Assembly: GCF_007997215.1 (NCBI RefSeq) | Contig: NZ_VORW01000014.1 | Location: forward strand, 1-64,000 | DNA: 64,000 nucleotides | DNA from: Algoriphagus aquimarinus | GTDB taxonomy: Bacteria; Bacteroidota; Bacteroidia; Cytophagales; Cyclobacteriaceae | Reading direction: 5' to 3' | The notes under the pieces: generated by a model | What the model was told of the DNA's origin: nothing | What the model saw: the letters and a program-made list of their open reading frames with translations, nothing else | Database searches by the model: none | Shown: positions 53,866 to 62,922 of the stretch, in pieces | Numbering within the stretch: position 1 is the stretch's first letter | How the letters are laid out: each line of letters begins with the position of its first letter | Position numbers and translations under genes: made by a program

Positions 53866-54457
53866 TGGTCGTTTCTAATAAATGATCAAGAAATTGATCG
53901 AAAGGTTTGGGATCCTGGTATAGCCTATCCGAATAAAACGTAGCTAGTACCTTGAGGTAATTGGGCTGGTTATTTACGCTGATTTTCTCAATGGAAATAT
54001 TGCCATATAACTGAGAAATCAATTCATTCTCTGCTAGTGATTTAAGTGGCGGTTTGAAATAAAACTTATCAGTGACTTTCACTTGCTCGTTTATTTCCTC
54101 CATTTTCCTATCCAAACTCACTTGCTGATATCCCAAAGCTAGAACTCGCTGTGCAAAAGCCAAGAAAAGCAGGGGAAATGTTTTTTCATCCAAGGGCTCA
54201 TCGTAGGTGATCGCAAACCCTCTGGCATACTTCGAGTCCAACACATGAATCTGCGGACGCTCTTCTATCTGAATGGTCTTAAAATGATAAGATCTGGATA
54301 TCTGAGCAAAGGTCTCCCGACCTTCCGAAGAATTCAGCCAAACTTGTACTTCTTCTATTTCCTGCGCTTTAAGAACAATATTCTCCTTATGCGTCATCGG
54401 AGACTTTTCCGAAGACTTGAAAACCTTGTTGAATAAATCGTCTAGAAAATTACTCAT
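53849..54457 (-). CDS. Conserved-context protein of unknown function
   Basis: A 202-residue soluble protein with no signal peptide or membrane segment. No family was recognised. Its middle has RGFAITYDEPLDEKTFPLLF and LAFAQRVLALGYQQVSLDRK; the end is acidic (LDHLLETTNDGQN). Its frame overlaps recQ by 8 nt and the NUDIX gene by 17 nt, so it is clearly a real gene within a coupled group. Confidence 0.75.
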   Translation of the reverse strand: MSNFLDDLFNKVFKSSEKSPMTHKENIVLKAQEIEEVQVWLNSSEGRETFAQISRSYHFKTIQIEERPQIHVLDSKYARGFAITYDEPLDEKTFPLLFLAFAQRVLALGYQQVSLDRKMEEINEQVKVTDKFYFKPPLKSLAENELISQLYGNISIEKISVNNQPNYLKVLATFYSDRLYQDPKPFDQFLDHLLETTNDGQN

Positions 54458-56372
54458 GAGCTGTAAGTACGTAACTGCCCGAAGCCAGTAGTGTAATATA
54501 TCCCTGATCCTGCAAAATCCGCAAAACTCGAAGGTTTTTCTCAGCCATAGGCAGGCGAATACTTTCGAATATCTGTTTATCAGTCAACTCACCAGCCTTG
54601 GTTAATGTTTCCAATATCTTTTTCCTGAGCTTATTTTCTGCTATTTCAGGGTGATTTTCCTTTCGCTGAGTAATGCAGATATCACAAACACCACATTGCT
54701 CATCGGTATTTTCTCCAAAATATTCCTGAATAAACTGAGTGCGACAGAGCTCAGTTTGCTGCCCATACTTCACCATACTTTGAGCTTTTTCCAGCGTCAA
54801 AGCTCTCCTCAGTTCTATCCTCTTGAAATTGAGAGGCAACTTCCCAGCATCGTATCGAGGTGTCAAAAAGGTAATCTGAGGTTTATCCTTTCGCTGGTCA
54901 TAGACCATCACTTCCAGTTGTTCCAGATGTTTGAGTGATTTTACCAACTCATTTTCATAGATATTGAGCGACTTGGCAAGCTTAGCTTCCTGAATTTTGA
55001 TGTATTCCGAGAAGACATTCCCTCCATACGTACGCATGATGATTTTCACCACAGGATCCAGCTTTGCGTAGGCAATCTGAATCTCATACAATCTGGAAGG
55101 GTCTACGGTGAAATGAATTTTGGATGGAGTGTAATAGCTTTCGCTGAGTCCAATAAAGCCTTCTTCTTCCAGTAATTTCAAAGCATAAAAACTCTCCAAA
55201 ACGCCCAATTCATAGGTATTTGCAAACTCATTCCATTCGAAATCAAAGCTGCTTAGCATGTTACTCCCAACTGCAATGCGGTAATAATTTGCCAGGCATT
55301 GATACACCCGCTTTACAAAATCTAAAGGTGGATAGACTAGCTCTGCGCGTTTTAAAACAGTTTCAAAATCTTGATTATTCGCTAGTAGAACTCCATAGGC
55401 TTTTTCTCCATCTCTTCCTGCACGCCCAGCTTCCTGATAGTAATTCTCCACATTTTCAGGCAAGTCGCTATGAATAACTACACGGACATCTGGCTTGTCA
55501 ATTCCCATCCCAAAGGCATTCGTACTCACCATCACACGGACTTCATTTTTCATCCAAGCATCTTGGCGCTTCGCCCGATCTTGCATAGACAAGCCAGCAT
55601 GATAGGCTGAAGCCGAAATCCCCATTTGACTTAGCGCTTTAGCGATTTGATGAGTCCCCTGACGATTTCTCACATACCAGATCGCTGATCCATCTATTCT
55701 ACTCAGTATTTCCAGTCCTTTTTCAAGTTTGTTTTCTACGAGTCGCACACTGTAACTGAGATTTTTTCTCGCAAAACTCTGATGGAATTCCGCTGGTTTT
55801 TTCATTTCCAACTTTTCCATGATATCCGCGCAAACTTGCGGAGTAGCCGAAGCAGTCAGAGCCAAAACAGGGACTTTGGCGTGATAAGGTCGAATCAGAG
55901 CGATCTCCAAATAAGGCGGGCGAAAATCATAACCCCACTGAGAGATACAATGCGCTTCGTCCACGGCGATCAAATTGATCTTCATCTGCCGAAATCTCTC
56001 GACAAAAAGCTCCGCCTTCAATCGCTCTGGAGACACGTACAGAAACTTGTAATCTCCATAAATGCAATTATCCAGCGTGCGATCGATCTCTCGATAACTC
56101 ATCCCGGAATAGATCGCCGCAGCCTTAATTCCTTTCGCCTTTAGTGCATCCACTTGATCTTTCATCAAAGCGATAAGAGGACTAACGACAAGACAAATCC
56201 CCTCCTGAGTCAGCGCGGGGATCTGATAGCAAAGTGACTTGCCTCCACCTGTTGGCAATAGTGCAAGCGTATCCTTCCCAGCCAGAACTGACTCGATGAT
56301 TTCTTTCTGGACAGGCCGAAAATCAGCATGCCCAAATACTTGATGAAGGATTTCAGTAGCTCTATTCAGCAT
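54450..56372 (-). CDS. recQ: ATP-dependent DNA helicase RecQ
   Basis: A 3'-5' helicase acting in recombinational repair. The 640-residue protein has Walker A PTGGGKS (40-46), VDEAHCISQWGYDFRP with DEAH at 138-141, and motif VI (YYQEAGRAGRDG). The RecQ C-terminal zinc site is formed by CRTQF and CGVCDIC. After the winged helix, the C-terminus (about 570-640) has a small helical region but no clear HRDC domain, which is usual for the short Bacteroidota form. It follows the enoyl-CoA hydratase gene without a gap and overlaps the unknown gene by 8 nt. Confidence 0.95.
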   Translation of the reverse strand: MLNRATEILHQVFGHADFRPVQKEIIESVLAGKDTLALLPTGGGKSLCYQIPALTQEGICLVVSPLIALMKDQVDALKAKGIKAAAIYSGMSYREIDRTLDNCIYGDYKFLYVSPERLKAELFVERFRQMKINLIAVDEAHCISQWGYDFRPPYLEIALIRPYHAKVPVLALTASATPQVCADIMEKLEMKKPAEFHQSFARKNLSYSVRLVENKLEKGLEILSRIDGSAIWYVRNRQGTHQIAKALSQMGISASAYHAGLSMQDRAKRQDAWMKNEVRVMVSTNAFGMGIDKPDVRVVIHSDLPENVENYYQEAGRAGRDGEKAYGVLLANNQDFETVLKRAELVYPPLDFVKRVYQCLANYYRIAVGSNMLSSFDFEWNEFANTYELGVLESFYALKLLEEEGFIGLSESYYTPSKIHFTVDPSRLYEIQIAYAKLDPVVKIIMRTYGGNVFSEYIKIQEAKLAKSLNIYENELVKSLKHLEQLEVMVYDQRKDKPQITFLTPRYDAGKLPLNFKRIELRRALTLEKAQSMVKYGQQTELCRTQFIQEYFGENTDEQCGVCDICITQRKENHPEIAENKLRKKILETLTKAGELTDKQIFESIRLPMAEKNLRVLRILQDQGYITLLASGSYVLTAHE

Positions 56373-57146
56373 TTACCAATCTGGCGTAGTTTTATTAAGG
56401 AAAGCAGCAATTCCTTTTTTGCAATCGGCATGGGCGCGTGCAGTGGCATTCATCTCCGCAGCAAGCTCAAGCGATTTATTTCTAGTTGATTGATTTAGCT
56501 CGCGCAAAAGAGTTTTGGTTTTCCCCATAGAAAATCCGGAATTCTGTGTGATAAGCTTGGTAGCAAATTCACGCACATATTTCTCTAAAAACTCCGTAGG
56601 CTCCACTCCCGTGATCAAGCCTAATTCGGCAGCTTTGGTAGCCGAAACAAACTCCCCAGAAAGTAGCAATTCCTGCGTTTTGGCAGCACCAATTTGCTCT
56701 TGCAAAAAGACTGAAACCAATGCAGGCACAAAACCGATTCTCACTTCGGTATAGCCGAACAGCGCATCAGGAACAGCAAAAGCGAAATCACAGACTGTAG
56801 CCAATCCACAGCCTCCAGCCAAAGCATGTCCTTGAACCTCTGCGATCACGACTTTGGGAAGGCAATAGATCAAATTAAACAAGTCCATCAGGTGGCGGCT
56901 ATCTTCCAGATTTTGCTCGTAAGAAAAATCCTGAAGCTGCTGCAAGTAGGCCAAATCTGCTCCTGCACAGAAAGCCTTTCCCGTAGATCGAAGCACAATG
57001 ACTTTCACGTCATCATTGAAATTCATCACCTCAAAAGCGGCATGCAGTCCTGCAATCAACTCTGGACTGAGTGCATTCCGCTTTTCAGGCCTGTTCAAAG
57101 TAATGTATCCTATTCTATCGGTGATCTCTGTGAGTACAGCGCTCAT
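56373..57146 (-). CDS. Enoyl-CoA hydratase/isomerase-family protein
   Basis: A 257-residue crotonase-fold enzyme. The oxyanion-hole segment AFCAGADL is at 58-65 and the second HALAGGCGLATVCDFAFA near 108-125; EVRIGFVPALVS follows, with its Glu in the usual catalytic place. Close relatives act as methylglutaconyl-CoA or enoyl-CoA hydratases; the exact reaction is open. ATG at 57146 gives the normal start (MSAVLTEITDRIGYITLNRP); the longer frame adds 31 unlikely residues. Directly abuts recQ. Confidence 0.9.
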   Translation of the reverse strand: MSAVLTEITDRIGYITLNRPEKRNALSPELIAGLHAAFEVMNFNDDVKVIVLRSTGKAFCAGADLAYLQQLQDFSYEQNLEDSRHLMDLFNLIYCLPKVVIAEVQGHALAGGCGLATVCDFAFAVPDALFGYTEVRIGFVPALVSVFLQEQIGAAKTQELLLSGEFVSATKAAELGLITGVEPTEFLEKYVREFATKLITQNSGFSMGKTKTLLRELNQSTRNKSLELAAEMNATARAHADCKKGIAAFLNKTTPDW

Positions 57147-57207
57147 TTGTTTACAATTTGGGTTTGGGATCAAGTTAGTTTCAATAGCAGGGTTTGCAAA
57201 ATCAAAC

Positions 57208-59142
57208 TCAGAAAAGTATTCGATAAGCCAAAGAATCAATAGCTATTGAATCGGTCACAGGTAAGTCAATCCACTTTCCTCCATACCATAAATGGACAGC
57301 TTTTGGAGTAGATGAAAAGTGCAGTTTCTTGTTTATGGGGTGAAAAGTAAAATCAGTACCAATAAATTCTAGCTGACCCGAATCATGCTGAAAAGCCACT
57401 AATGAGATTGGAATCTGTGACCACTGCTTTTGCACACGATTAGGATCTACTGAGTAACTGATTTCTCCTGGCTCAAGCCCTTGATTCCATGAATACGTTT
57501 TACCTGAATATGAAAAATCGAAAAGTTGAGATTTCTTCCCCTGATATACGATCAACTCTTTGGAGGGAATCTGAAACTCTACATAAAGCTGAAAACCAAC
57601 CCATAAAAATGCTAGACTCATAGCCAGCCAAGTCAGCTTTCTTTTAGATCCAAACTCCCAACCTGCTATAATCAATAGCATTCCCCACACGAATATCATT
57701 CCTGAGAAATCCATCGTGAGTCTATCCAGCTTTCCGCCAGGAATCAAACGAATAGTCTCAGCAATCCAATTTTGTACCCAAATCAACCAACTCAAAACCC
57801 AACCTAAAACATCGCCTACAACTGGAATCCATCCAAAAATCATCAAAGGAACTCCGACTTGCATGATCAAAAATGCCAGTGGCAGTATCAATAAATTACC
57901 CAGCAAAAAGTAGGTGGGAAACACATGAAAATAATACAAGGACAATGGAAAAGTTACCAGCTGAGCAGCTAGACTAACGGAAGTTAATTGCCAGATGTAT
58001 TCTAGCACCTTGTGTCTCGGCAACCACAAGTTTAGAATCAACGGCTGAATCATCACTATCCCCAACACGGCCAAATAAGACAATTGAAAACCAACTTCGT
58101 AGATCACGTCCGGATTCGTGGTAATCATCAGAATAGCAGAAAATGCCAAAATATTATAAATGGATGGACGTCGCTCACGCATCTGACCCAGCGTAAGCAA
58201 TGAAAACATGGTGGCAGCCCGAACCACCGAAGGTGATAACCCTGTGAGAAATGCATACAGCCAAATCACTAAAATAACAGCAAAGAGATACAGCCTAGCT
58301 TTCTCTTTTTTCAGTTTGAGTGGTTTCAAAACCAAGATAAACAAGGCGTAAATAATACCAACGTGAAGTCCCGAAACAGCCAAAATATGCATCACTCCAG
58401 CCTGAGTGTAAGCCTCGCGAATCGTCGGATCGAGTTCTTTTTTCTGACCTAAAAGCAAGGCCAGCGCTATTTGGGCCGAGTTCTGATCTGGGATTTTTGA
58501 CTGAAGCATCTCGCCAATCCTGTGTCGTAAATGCACCAAAAAGTAATTCAGACCAGTGCTCGGGACTGAATCAACCAGCTGAAAATCCTTTCCTAAAAAT
58601 TGACGGTATTGAATTCCCTGTCTGGACAGATACTGCCTATAGTCAAACTCATGGGGATTGAGAGGGCTCGCGATTTCCTCTGGCTTTTTATTCACCAATA
58701 GTATTTGTCCTGGCTCTAAATTTTTGTCACTTTGATGATAAACTAGGACTTTGCCTTGGAAATCATTCCATTCTCCTTCTATAAGCACAGATTTCACTTC
58801 GAGTAAATTCTCGAAAGAATTCGGCTTTTGCAGATCGTATGCCGTCACCTCCGCTAGATAACTTTCCGCTTGAAGAATATCCGTACTGACATCTGTTTGA
58901 CGCTTCTGATTTTGAACTAGCAGTGCGCCGAAAACAATCAACGATAAATATGCGATAGAACTCATCTGGAAGAAAGATGCATACTTCCCAAGATTTGAAA
59001 CTAACATCAAATAGCAAAGCCAACTTATGCTAAGAATGATGGCAAGCACGAGCAAGTCAGGAGACCAATCCGATTGACCTAAAAAAATGCCTATCAATAG
59101 AAATGGCAGATACCGTAAAAATGGAAAGTCAGCAAATCTCAT
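57208..59142 (-). CDS. comEC: ComEC/Rec2-family DNA-uptake channel protein
   Basis: Inner-membrane channel that imports single-stranded DNA in natural transformation. The 644-residue protein has N-terminal membrane helices, a soluble OB-like DUF4131 region (about 70-190), and the Competence domain with many helices, including MHILAVSGLHVGIIYALFIL and the ALLLGQKKELDPTIREAYTQ segment. After the last helix only about 100 residues follow and no metallo-beta-lactamase domain is seen; that shorter form is common in Bacteroidota. First gene of the minus-strand series to pgk. Confidence 0.93.
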   Translation of the reverse strand: MRFADFPFLRYLPFLLIGIFLGQSDWSPDLLVLAIILSISWLCYLMLVSNLGKYASFFQMSSIAYLSLIVFGALLVQNQKRQTDVSTDILQAESYLAEVTAYDLQKPNSFENLLEVKSVLIEGEWNDFQGKVLVYHQSDKNLEPGQILLVNKKPEEIASPLNPHEFDYRQYLSRQGIQYRQFLGKDFQLVDSVPSTGLNYFLVHLRHRIGEMLQSKIPDQNSAQIALALLLGQKKELDPTIREAYTQAGVMHILAVSGLHVGIIYALFILVLKPLKLKKEKARLYLFAVILVIWLYAFLTGLSPSVVRAATMFSLLTLGQMRERRPSIYNILAFSAILMITTNPDVIYEVGFQLSYLAVLGIVMIQPLILNLWLPRHKVLEYIWQLTSVSLAAQLVTFPLSLYYFHVFPTYFLLGNLLILPLAFLIMQVGVPLMIFGWIPVVGDVLGWVLSWLIWVQNWIAETIRLIPGGKLDRLTMDFSGMIFVWGMLLIIAGWEFGSKRKLTWLAMSLAFLWVGFQLYVEFQIPSKELIVYQGKKSQLFDFSYSGKTYSWNQGLEPGEISYSVDPNRVQKQWSQIPISLVAFQHDSGQLEFIGTDFTFHPINKKLHFSSTPKAVHLWYGGKWIDLPVTDSIAIDSLAYRILF

Positions 59143-59307
59143 TTTCGAAAAAATTAAAGTTTTAATTTACTTCATTTTTACGAAAAAACGCAGGACACAA
59201 ACTCAATATATTCCTTTATATATCAATCATTTACAAAGTATCATAGGTTCACATAGATTTTGCTAAACCTTCATAACCTATGTGGCTGTACGCTAAAAAT
59301 ATTTACA

Positions 59308-59334
59308 TAAAAAAAAGAGTCCAAACTGGACTCT
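59308..59334. terminator. Terminator after the outer-membrane barrel gene
   Basis: AGAGTCCA (59316-59323) pairs with TGGACTCT (59327-59334) around AAC; an A run on the left becomes a T run on the minus strand. It lies 27 nt past the barrel gene stop. Confidence 0.88.
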
Positions 59335-59361
59335 CTGATACTTATTGTATTGAATAAAACC

Positions 59362-59937
59362 TTAGAACCTATATCCAAGATTGAATCCTCCATTCAATTC
59401 TATTCCTGTAAAGCGGTTTGCAACATCATCACTGAAGTTTCTGCCAATGCTGGCAAATGGGCCAAATGCAAAGTTTTTAGAAAGCTCCCACTTATATCCT
59501 ACTCCTGCACCTAAGATGAAAGCAGTCATATCTGTAGTCTGAATCCCTCCACCATCATTTGGCTCTTCAAAATCACCAAATCGTATCTTAGCCAATGGGA
59601 ATAAGAAGAAACGACCACTTCCATTGTCGCCAAAGTAAAAGTTCATGGAAGCCTGTAAAGAGTTCGTCTTGTATTTTTTTCCACTGTTTTCATTATTAAA
59701 TCCAAAGCGGTCGTTAATAAAACCCTTGAACTCTATCGAATGATCATCACTCAAATAGCGCTCATATCCTGCTTCTAGTGAGCCGAACCAAATGAGTGTC
59801 ATGAAATTGACATGTATTTCATTTGAAAAACCACCTCTATTCGGAGTAGAACCACCACTGCTCGAAATCACTTCTTGTGCATATCCTGAAACTACTAACG
59901 CCAGAATAAGAGTAAGGGTAAAGATTGATTTTTTCAT
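59362..59937 (-). CDS. Outer-membrane beta-barrel protein
   Basis: A 191-residue protein with a signal peptide (about 1-20, GYAQ) and alternating strands with aromatic girdles, such as EIHVNFMTLIWFGSLEAGYE and ILGAGVGYKWELSKNFAFGP; the end NGGFNLGYRF has the C-terminal Phe typical of outer-membrane proteins. DUF3575-like by appearance. ATG 59937 is chosen over a TTG 21 nt upstream that lies inside the conserved leader (copy B). Function unknown. Confidence 0.8.
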   Translation of the reverse strand: MKKSIFTLTLILALVVSGYAQEVISSSGGSTPNRGGFSNEIHVNFMTLIWFGSLEAGYERYLSDDHSIEFKGFINDRFGFNNENSGKKYKTNSLQASMNFYFGDNGSGRFFLFPLAKIRFGDFEEPNDGGGIQTTDMTAFILGAGVGYKWELSKNFAFGPFASIGRNFSDDVANRFTGIELNGGFNLGYRF

Positions 59938-60046
59938 CTGTTTATAATTGTTTTTCAAAGGTCATATGGAATCTCGCATGGCTGAATCATCTCAGAGTCT
60001 GAGGTTTTTTGTCATGCCTGTCTGCCTCAGGCAGGCTCGATTTCAT
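59938..60046 (-). promoter_or_regulatory. Conserved 5' leader, copy B (outer-membrane barrel)
   Basis: On the minus strand: ATGAAATCGAGC, then an 18-nt palindromic insert (CTGCCTGAGGCAGACAGG), CATGACAAAAAA, later CATGCGAGATTCCATATGAC, and AAACAATTATAAACAG directly before ATG 59937. Apart from the insert it follows copies A and C closely, and the AATC-GA-GC / GC-ATGC-GA-GATT pairing is preserved around the insert. Confidence 0.6.
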
Positions 60047-60081
60047 ATTTCTATAATTAGTTAACAAATATGTGGCAATAC

Positions 60082-60516
60082 TTAAGCCAGTTGCATTTTG
60101 TAGTGCAAAATATTACATTCTTCAAACATATCTCCTGATTTTTCAAATCCAAACTTTGAATAAAGTGGAACTGCATTAAGCTGAGAATGAAGGTATTTCA
60201 ATTTCCCAATTGCTTTAGGATTGGATTCAATGTCGTTGAGTACTGCAGTCACTAAAGCTTGACCCACTCCTTTGCCGCGGGCTTCTTCCAATACGGCAAA
60301 ACGCTCCAATTTCACCCCATTTGGTGTAACTCTCCACCTAGCCGTACCCACTGGTTTATTATCAAGATAGGCAAGAAAGTGTGCGCATTGACTTTCAAAC
60401 TCATCATACTCCGCCTTCGGATCTACTTCTTGCTCGAGCACAAAAACTTGTTCTCTGATCCAATACGCTGATTTTAGCTGATCATCACGAGTTATTCTTT
60501 CTACTTGCAGACTCAT
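60082..60516 (-). CDS. GNAT-family N-acetyltransferase, ElaA-like
   Basis: A 144-residue acetyltransferase. YWIREQVFVLEQEVDPKAEY near 18-37 and the acetyl-CoA loop RFAVLEEARGKGVGQALV are the family features; the end NAVPLYSKFGFEKSGDMFEE is typical of ElaA/YitI-like proteins. Substrate unknown. Its start lies 32 nt inside the end of phoH, so the two are cotranscribed and perhaps coupled. Confidence 0.87.
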   Translation of the reverse strand: MSLQVERITRDDQLKSAYWIREQVFVLEQEVDPKAEYDEFESQCAHFLAYLDNKPVGTARWRVTPNGVKLERFAVLEEARGKGVGQALVTAVLNDIESNPKAIGKLKYLHSQLNAVPLYSKFGFEKSGDMFEECNILHYKMQLA

Positions 60517-61474
60517 CTTTTTGTAATTCTTTTTGGTAGTGATCTTTTTCGTAAGCTTCGATAATCGACTTCACTAATCTATGTCTGATCACATCTTTTC
60601 CACTCAGATTTACTACACCAATCCCAGACACATCTTTGAGGATTTTAAGGGCCTCAGACAGTCCACTTTTTTGCCTTACTGGCAAATCCACCTGAGTCTG
60701 ATCACCTGTGATGATTACTTTGGAATTAGGCCCCATACGGGTTAAGAACATCTTAATCTGCTCATTTGTTGTGTTTTGCGCTTCATCTAGCAAAACAAAT
60801 GCATCATGAAGCGTTCTACCACGCATATATGCCAAAGGAGCAATTTCGATCACGCGAGTTTCCTGATAGTATTTGAGTTTCTCAGGCGGTACCATATCCT
60901 GAAGTGCATCGTAAATCGGCCTTAGGTATGGATCCAGTTTCTCCTGCAGATCACCTGGCAAAAAACCTAGATTTTCACCTGCTTCCACAGCCGGCCTGGT
61001 GATAATGATACGTTTGACTTCGCGGTTTTTCAAGGCCCGCACAGCCAAAGCGACAGCTATATAGGTTTTACCAGTTCCGGCAGGACCTAAAGCAAAGACT
61101 AAATCATTTTTCATGGCTGATTCCACCAGCTTTCTCTGATTTGCAGACTTCGGCTTGATGACTAATCCTTTGTTGCCAAAGACGATGACTTGATCCCGGT
61201 TAGCTTCTTCGAAAGGCACTCCTTCGACTTCTAAATAATCTTTTACATTCTCTGGAGTGATGTGACCAAATCGATCCACATGCTCCAATAAAAGATTAAG
61301 AACATCGTTAATTCTCAGAATCTCAGGAGCTCCGCCTTGAATTCTGATTTCATTACCACGGGAAATAATTTTACTTTGGGGAAAGGCAGCAGCAATTTGC
61401 CGGATGTTCTCATTGGCTTCGCCTAAAAACTCAGCCAAGGGGACATTTTCTAATGTGATTACTTTTTCGACCAA
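60485..61474 (-). CDS. phoH: PhoH-family ATPase
   Basis: A cytoplasmic ATPase with a proposed RNA-related role. The 329-residue protein has an N-terminal KH-like region (1-110), Walker A GPAGTGKT at 130-137, ITRPAVEAGENLGFLPGDLQ, Walker B LLDEAQNTT near 228 and ITGDQTQVDLP. All motifs are present. No ATG fits: upstream of residue 1 the frame is open to a TAG without any ATG, and TTG at 61474 is the best start, though it may begin slightly earlier at another rare codon. Divergent from the SAM-hydrolase gene. Confidence 0.93.
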   Translation of the reverse strand: MVEKVITLENVPLAEFLGEANENIRQIAAAFPQSKIISRGNEIRIQGGAPEILRINDVLNLLLEHVDRFGHITPENVKDYLEVEGVPFEEANRDQVIVFGNKGLVIKPKSANQRKLVESAMKNDLVFALGPAGTGKTYIAVALAVRALKNREVKRIIITRPAVEAGENLGFLPGDLQEKLDPYLRPIYDALQDMVPPEKLKYYQETRVIEIAPLAYMRGRTLHDAFVLLDEAQNTTNEQIKMFLTRMGPNSKVIITGDQTQVDLPVRQKSGLSEALKILKDVSGIGVVNLSGKDVIRHRLVKSIIEAYEKDHYQKELQKDESASRKNNS

Positions 61475-61499
61475 ACTATTTCTATTGATTAGATTTTCA

Positions 61500-61531
61500 T
61501 TGAAGGTAGACGAATAAAATTTCTAATTTTG
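61500..61531 (+). promoter_or_regulatory. Bacteroidota-type promoter of the SAM-hydrolase gene
   Basis: TTG at 61500-61502 and TAATTTTG at 61524-61531, 21 nt apart, match the phylum consensus. The predicted transcript starts near 61537, 45 nt before the ATG. Confidence 0.65.
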
Positions 61532-61581
61532 TCCGCAGCCCTCCTTAACAAAAGTACATAAATTTTAATTGACTTGCTTCT

Positions 61582-62352
61582 ATGGCATTGGTGACATTCC
61601 TCTCAGATTTTGGGGACAAAGATTACTACGTACCGGCAGTAAAAGCGAAAATGCTTGCCGTAAATCCACAATTGAACATCATCGATATTTCACACAATAT
61701 CGACACGTTTGACATTGCCCACGCTGCATTTGTGCTTCGATCTACTTTCAGGGATTTCCCGAAAGGAACAGTACATCTAGTATCTTTAAACACCACTGGA
61801 AGTATTACCCATGGTTATATAGGTGTAAAACTTGAAGAGCACATTTTTGTTGGCCCAAACAACGGAATTCTAAGTCTGCTCGCAGATCATGAACCCGGCA
61901 TTATGGTACAGTTTGCGGATATACATCTGAAAGACTCCACTTTTCCTACCAAAGATATCCTTGCGCCTATAGCTGCAAAAGTAGCCAGCGGCGCAGCTAT
62001 TCATGATTTTGGAGGGCCTTTGAAGAACTTTCGAAAACTCATGTCCCGTCACCCGAAAGCTACCCGGGAGCATATTATAGGACATGTGCTGCGGGTGGAT
62101 CGTTATGGCAACTTGATCACAAATGTCAACAAAGAGGTCTTTGATAAATTGAACCCAGGCAACTTCTCAATTGAATTCGGTAGAGAATCAGTCAATAGAC
62201 TTCACAAAGGCTATGATCAGGTAGAGCCTGGAGACTGCTTTGCATTTTTCAACAGTCTGGATTTATTGGAAATCGGCATCAACCATGGTCACGGCGCTGA
62301 ATTGCTTGGATTGAAATACGACAGTGTGGTTTATGTAACCTTCCATCCCTGA
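61582..62352 (+). CDS. SAM hydroxide adenosyltransferase / SAM hydrolase (DUF62)
   Basis: A 256-residue protein of the fluorinase/chlorinase-like superfamily that cleaves S-adenosylmethionine to adenosine and methionine with water. The start LSDFGDKDYYVPAVKAK with Asp9 contacts the ribose; FVGPNNGILS and VLRVDRYGNLITNV are further family blocks. The 20-residue halide-binding loop of fluorinase is not present, so the hydrolase version is expected. Its physiological role is poorly known. It overlaps the next gene by TGATG. Confidence 0.88.
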   Translation: MALVTFLSDFGDKDYYVPAVKAKMLAVNPQLNIIDISHNIDTFDIAHAAFVLRSTFRDFPKGTVHLVSLNTTGSITHGYIGVKLEEHIFVGPNNGILSLLADHEPGIMVQFADIHLKDSTFPTKDILAPIAAKVASGAAIHDFGGPLKNFRKLMSRHPKATREHIIGHVLRVDRYGNLITNVNKEVFDKLNPGNFSIEFGRESVNRLHKGYDQVEPGDCFAFFNSLDLLEIGINHGHGAELLGLKYDSVVYVTFHP

Positions 62353-62651
62353 TGCTGATCCGAATTGTACGAATGACTTTCAAGCCCAAAGCAGTAGCTG
62401 ATTTCTTGGAAAATTTCAACGCAAACAAGAAATCCATTCGGGATTTCCCCGGATGTCACCACTTGGAGCTATGGCAGGATGAAAATGATAAAAATATTTT
62501 CTTAACACATAGTCATTGGGAAAGCGAAGAAAAGCTGAACCAATACCGTGACTCTGAGCTTTTTAAAAGCGTCTGGACCTTCACCAAAGCGCTCTTTTCT
62601 GAAAAACCCATGGCTTTCAGTTCACGAAATTTGGAAGAAGTGGAAAATTGA
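62352..62651 (+). CDS. Antibiotic-biosynthesis-monooxygenase-fold protein
   Basis: A 99-residue dimeric ferredoxin-like barrel protein (ABM domain). RIVRMTFKPKAVADFLENFN opens the fold, and LELWQDENDKNIFLTHSHWE then SEEKLNQYRDSELFKSVW give the remaining strands and helix. Members include haem-degrading and quinone-oxidising enzymes as well as proteins with no known activity; the key residues do not assign a function here. Its start shares the A of the upstream stop (TGATG), so translation is coupled. Confidence 0.85.
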   Translation: MLIRIVRMTFKPKAVADFLENFNANKKSIRDFPGCHHLELWQDENDKNIFLTHSHWESEEKLNQYRDSELFKSVWTFTKALFSEKPMAFSSRNLEEVEN

Positions 62652-62730
62652 GTTTGTAGAAAAAAGATTCTTTGCTCATATTTGCATCCCGTTACGCAAG
62701 TGACGGGAATGAGACATACTCTCACCACAA

Positions 62731-62812
62731 GCCCAGGTGGCGGAATCGGTAGACGCGTTGGTCTCAAACACCAATGCCGCAAGGCGTGCCGGTTCGACTC
62801 CGGCTCTGGGTA
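62731..62812 (+). tRNA. tRNA-Leu, anticodon CAA
   Basis: An 82-nt gene without encoded CCA. Acceptor GCCCAGG pairs with TCTGGGT (G.T at both ends), discriminator A at 62812. Anticodon stem TTGGT/ACCAA encloses CTCAAAC, giving anticodon CAA, which reads UUG leucine. The long variable arm TGCCGCAAGGCG is that of a class II leucine tRNA, and the T arm is GCCGG-TTCGACT-CCGGC. All stems are good. Confidence 0.97.
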
Positions 62813-62813
62813 C

Positions 62814-62840
62814 AAAAGCTCGCTGAAAAGCGAGCTTTTT
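62814..62840 (+). terminator. Terminator after tRNA-Leu
   Basis: AAAGCTCGC (62815-62823) pairs with GCGAGCTTT (62830-62838) around TGAAAA, followed by more T. It starts 2 nt past the tRNA. Confidence 0.88.
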
Positions 62841-62922
62841 CTTTTTCACTTCCCTAGCTTTCAACATCTTTTTCATCACGCCTACATCAATTCACAATTT
62901 TCTCTAAACATGTTCAAACCCT

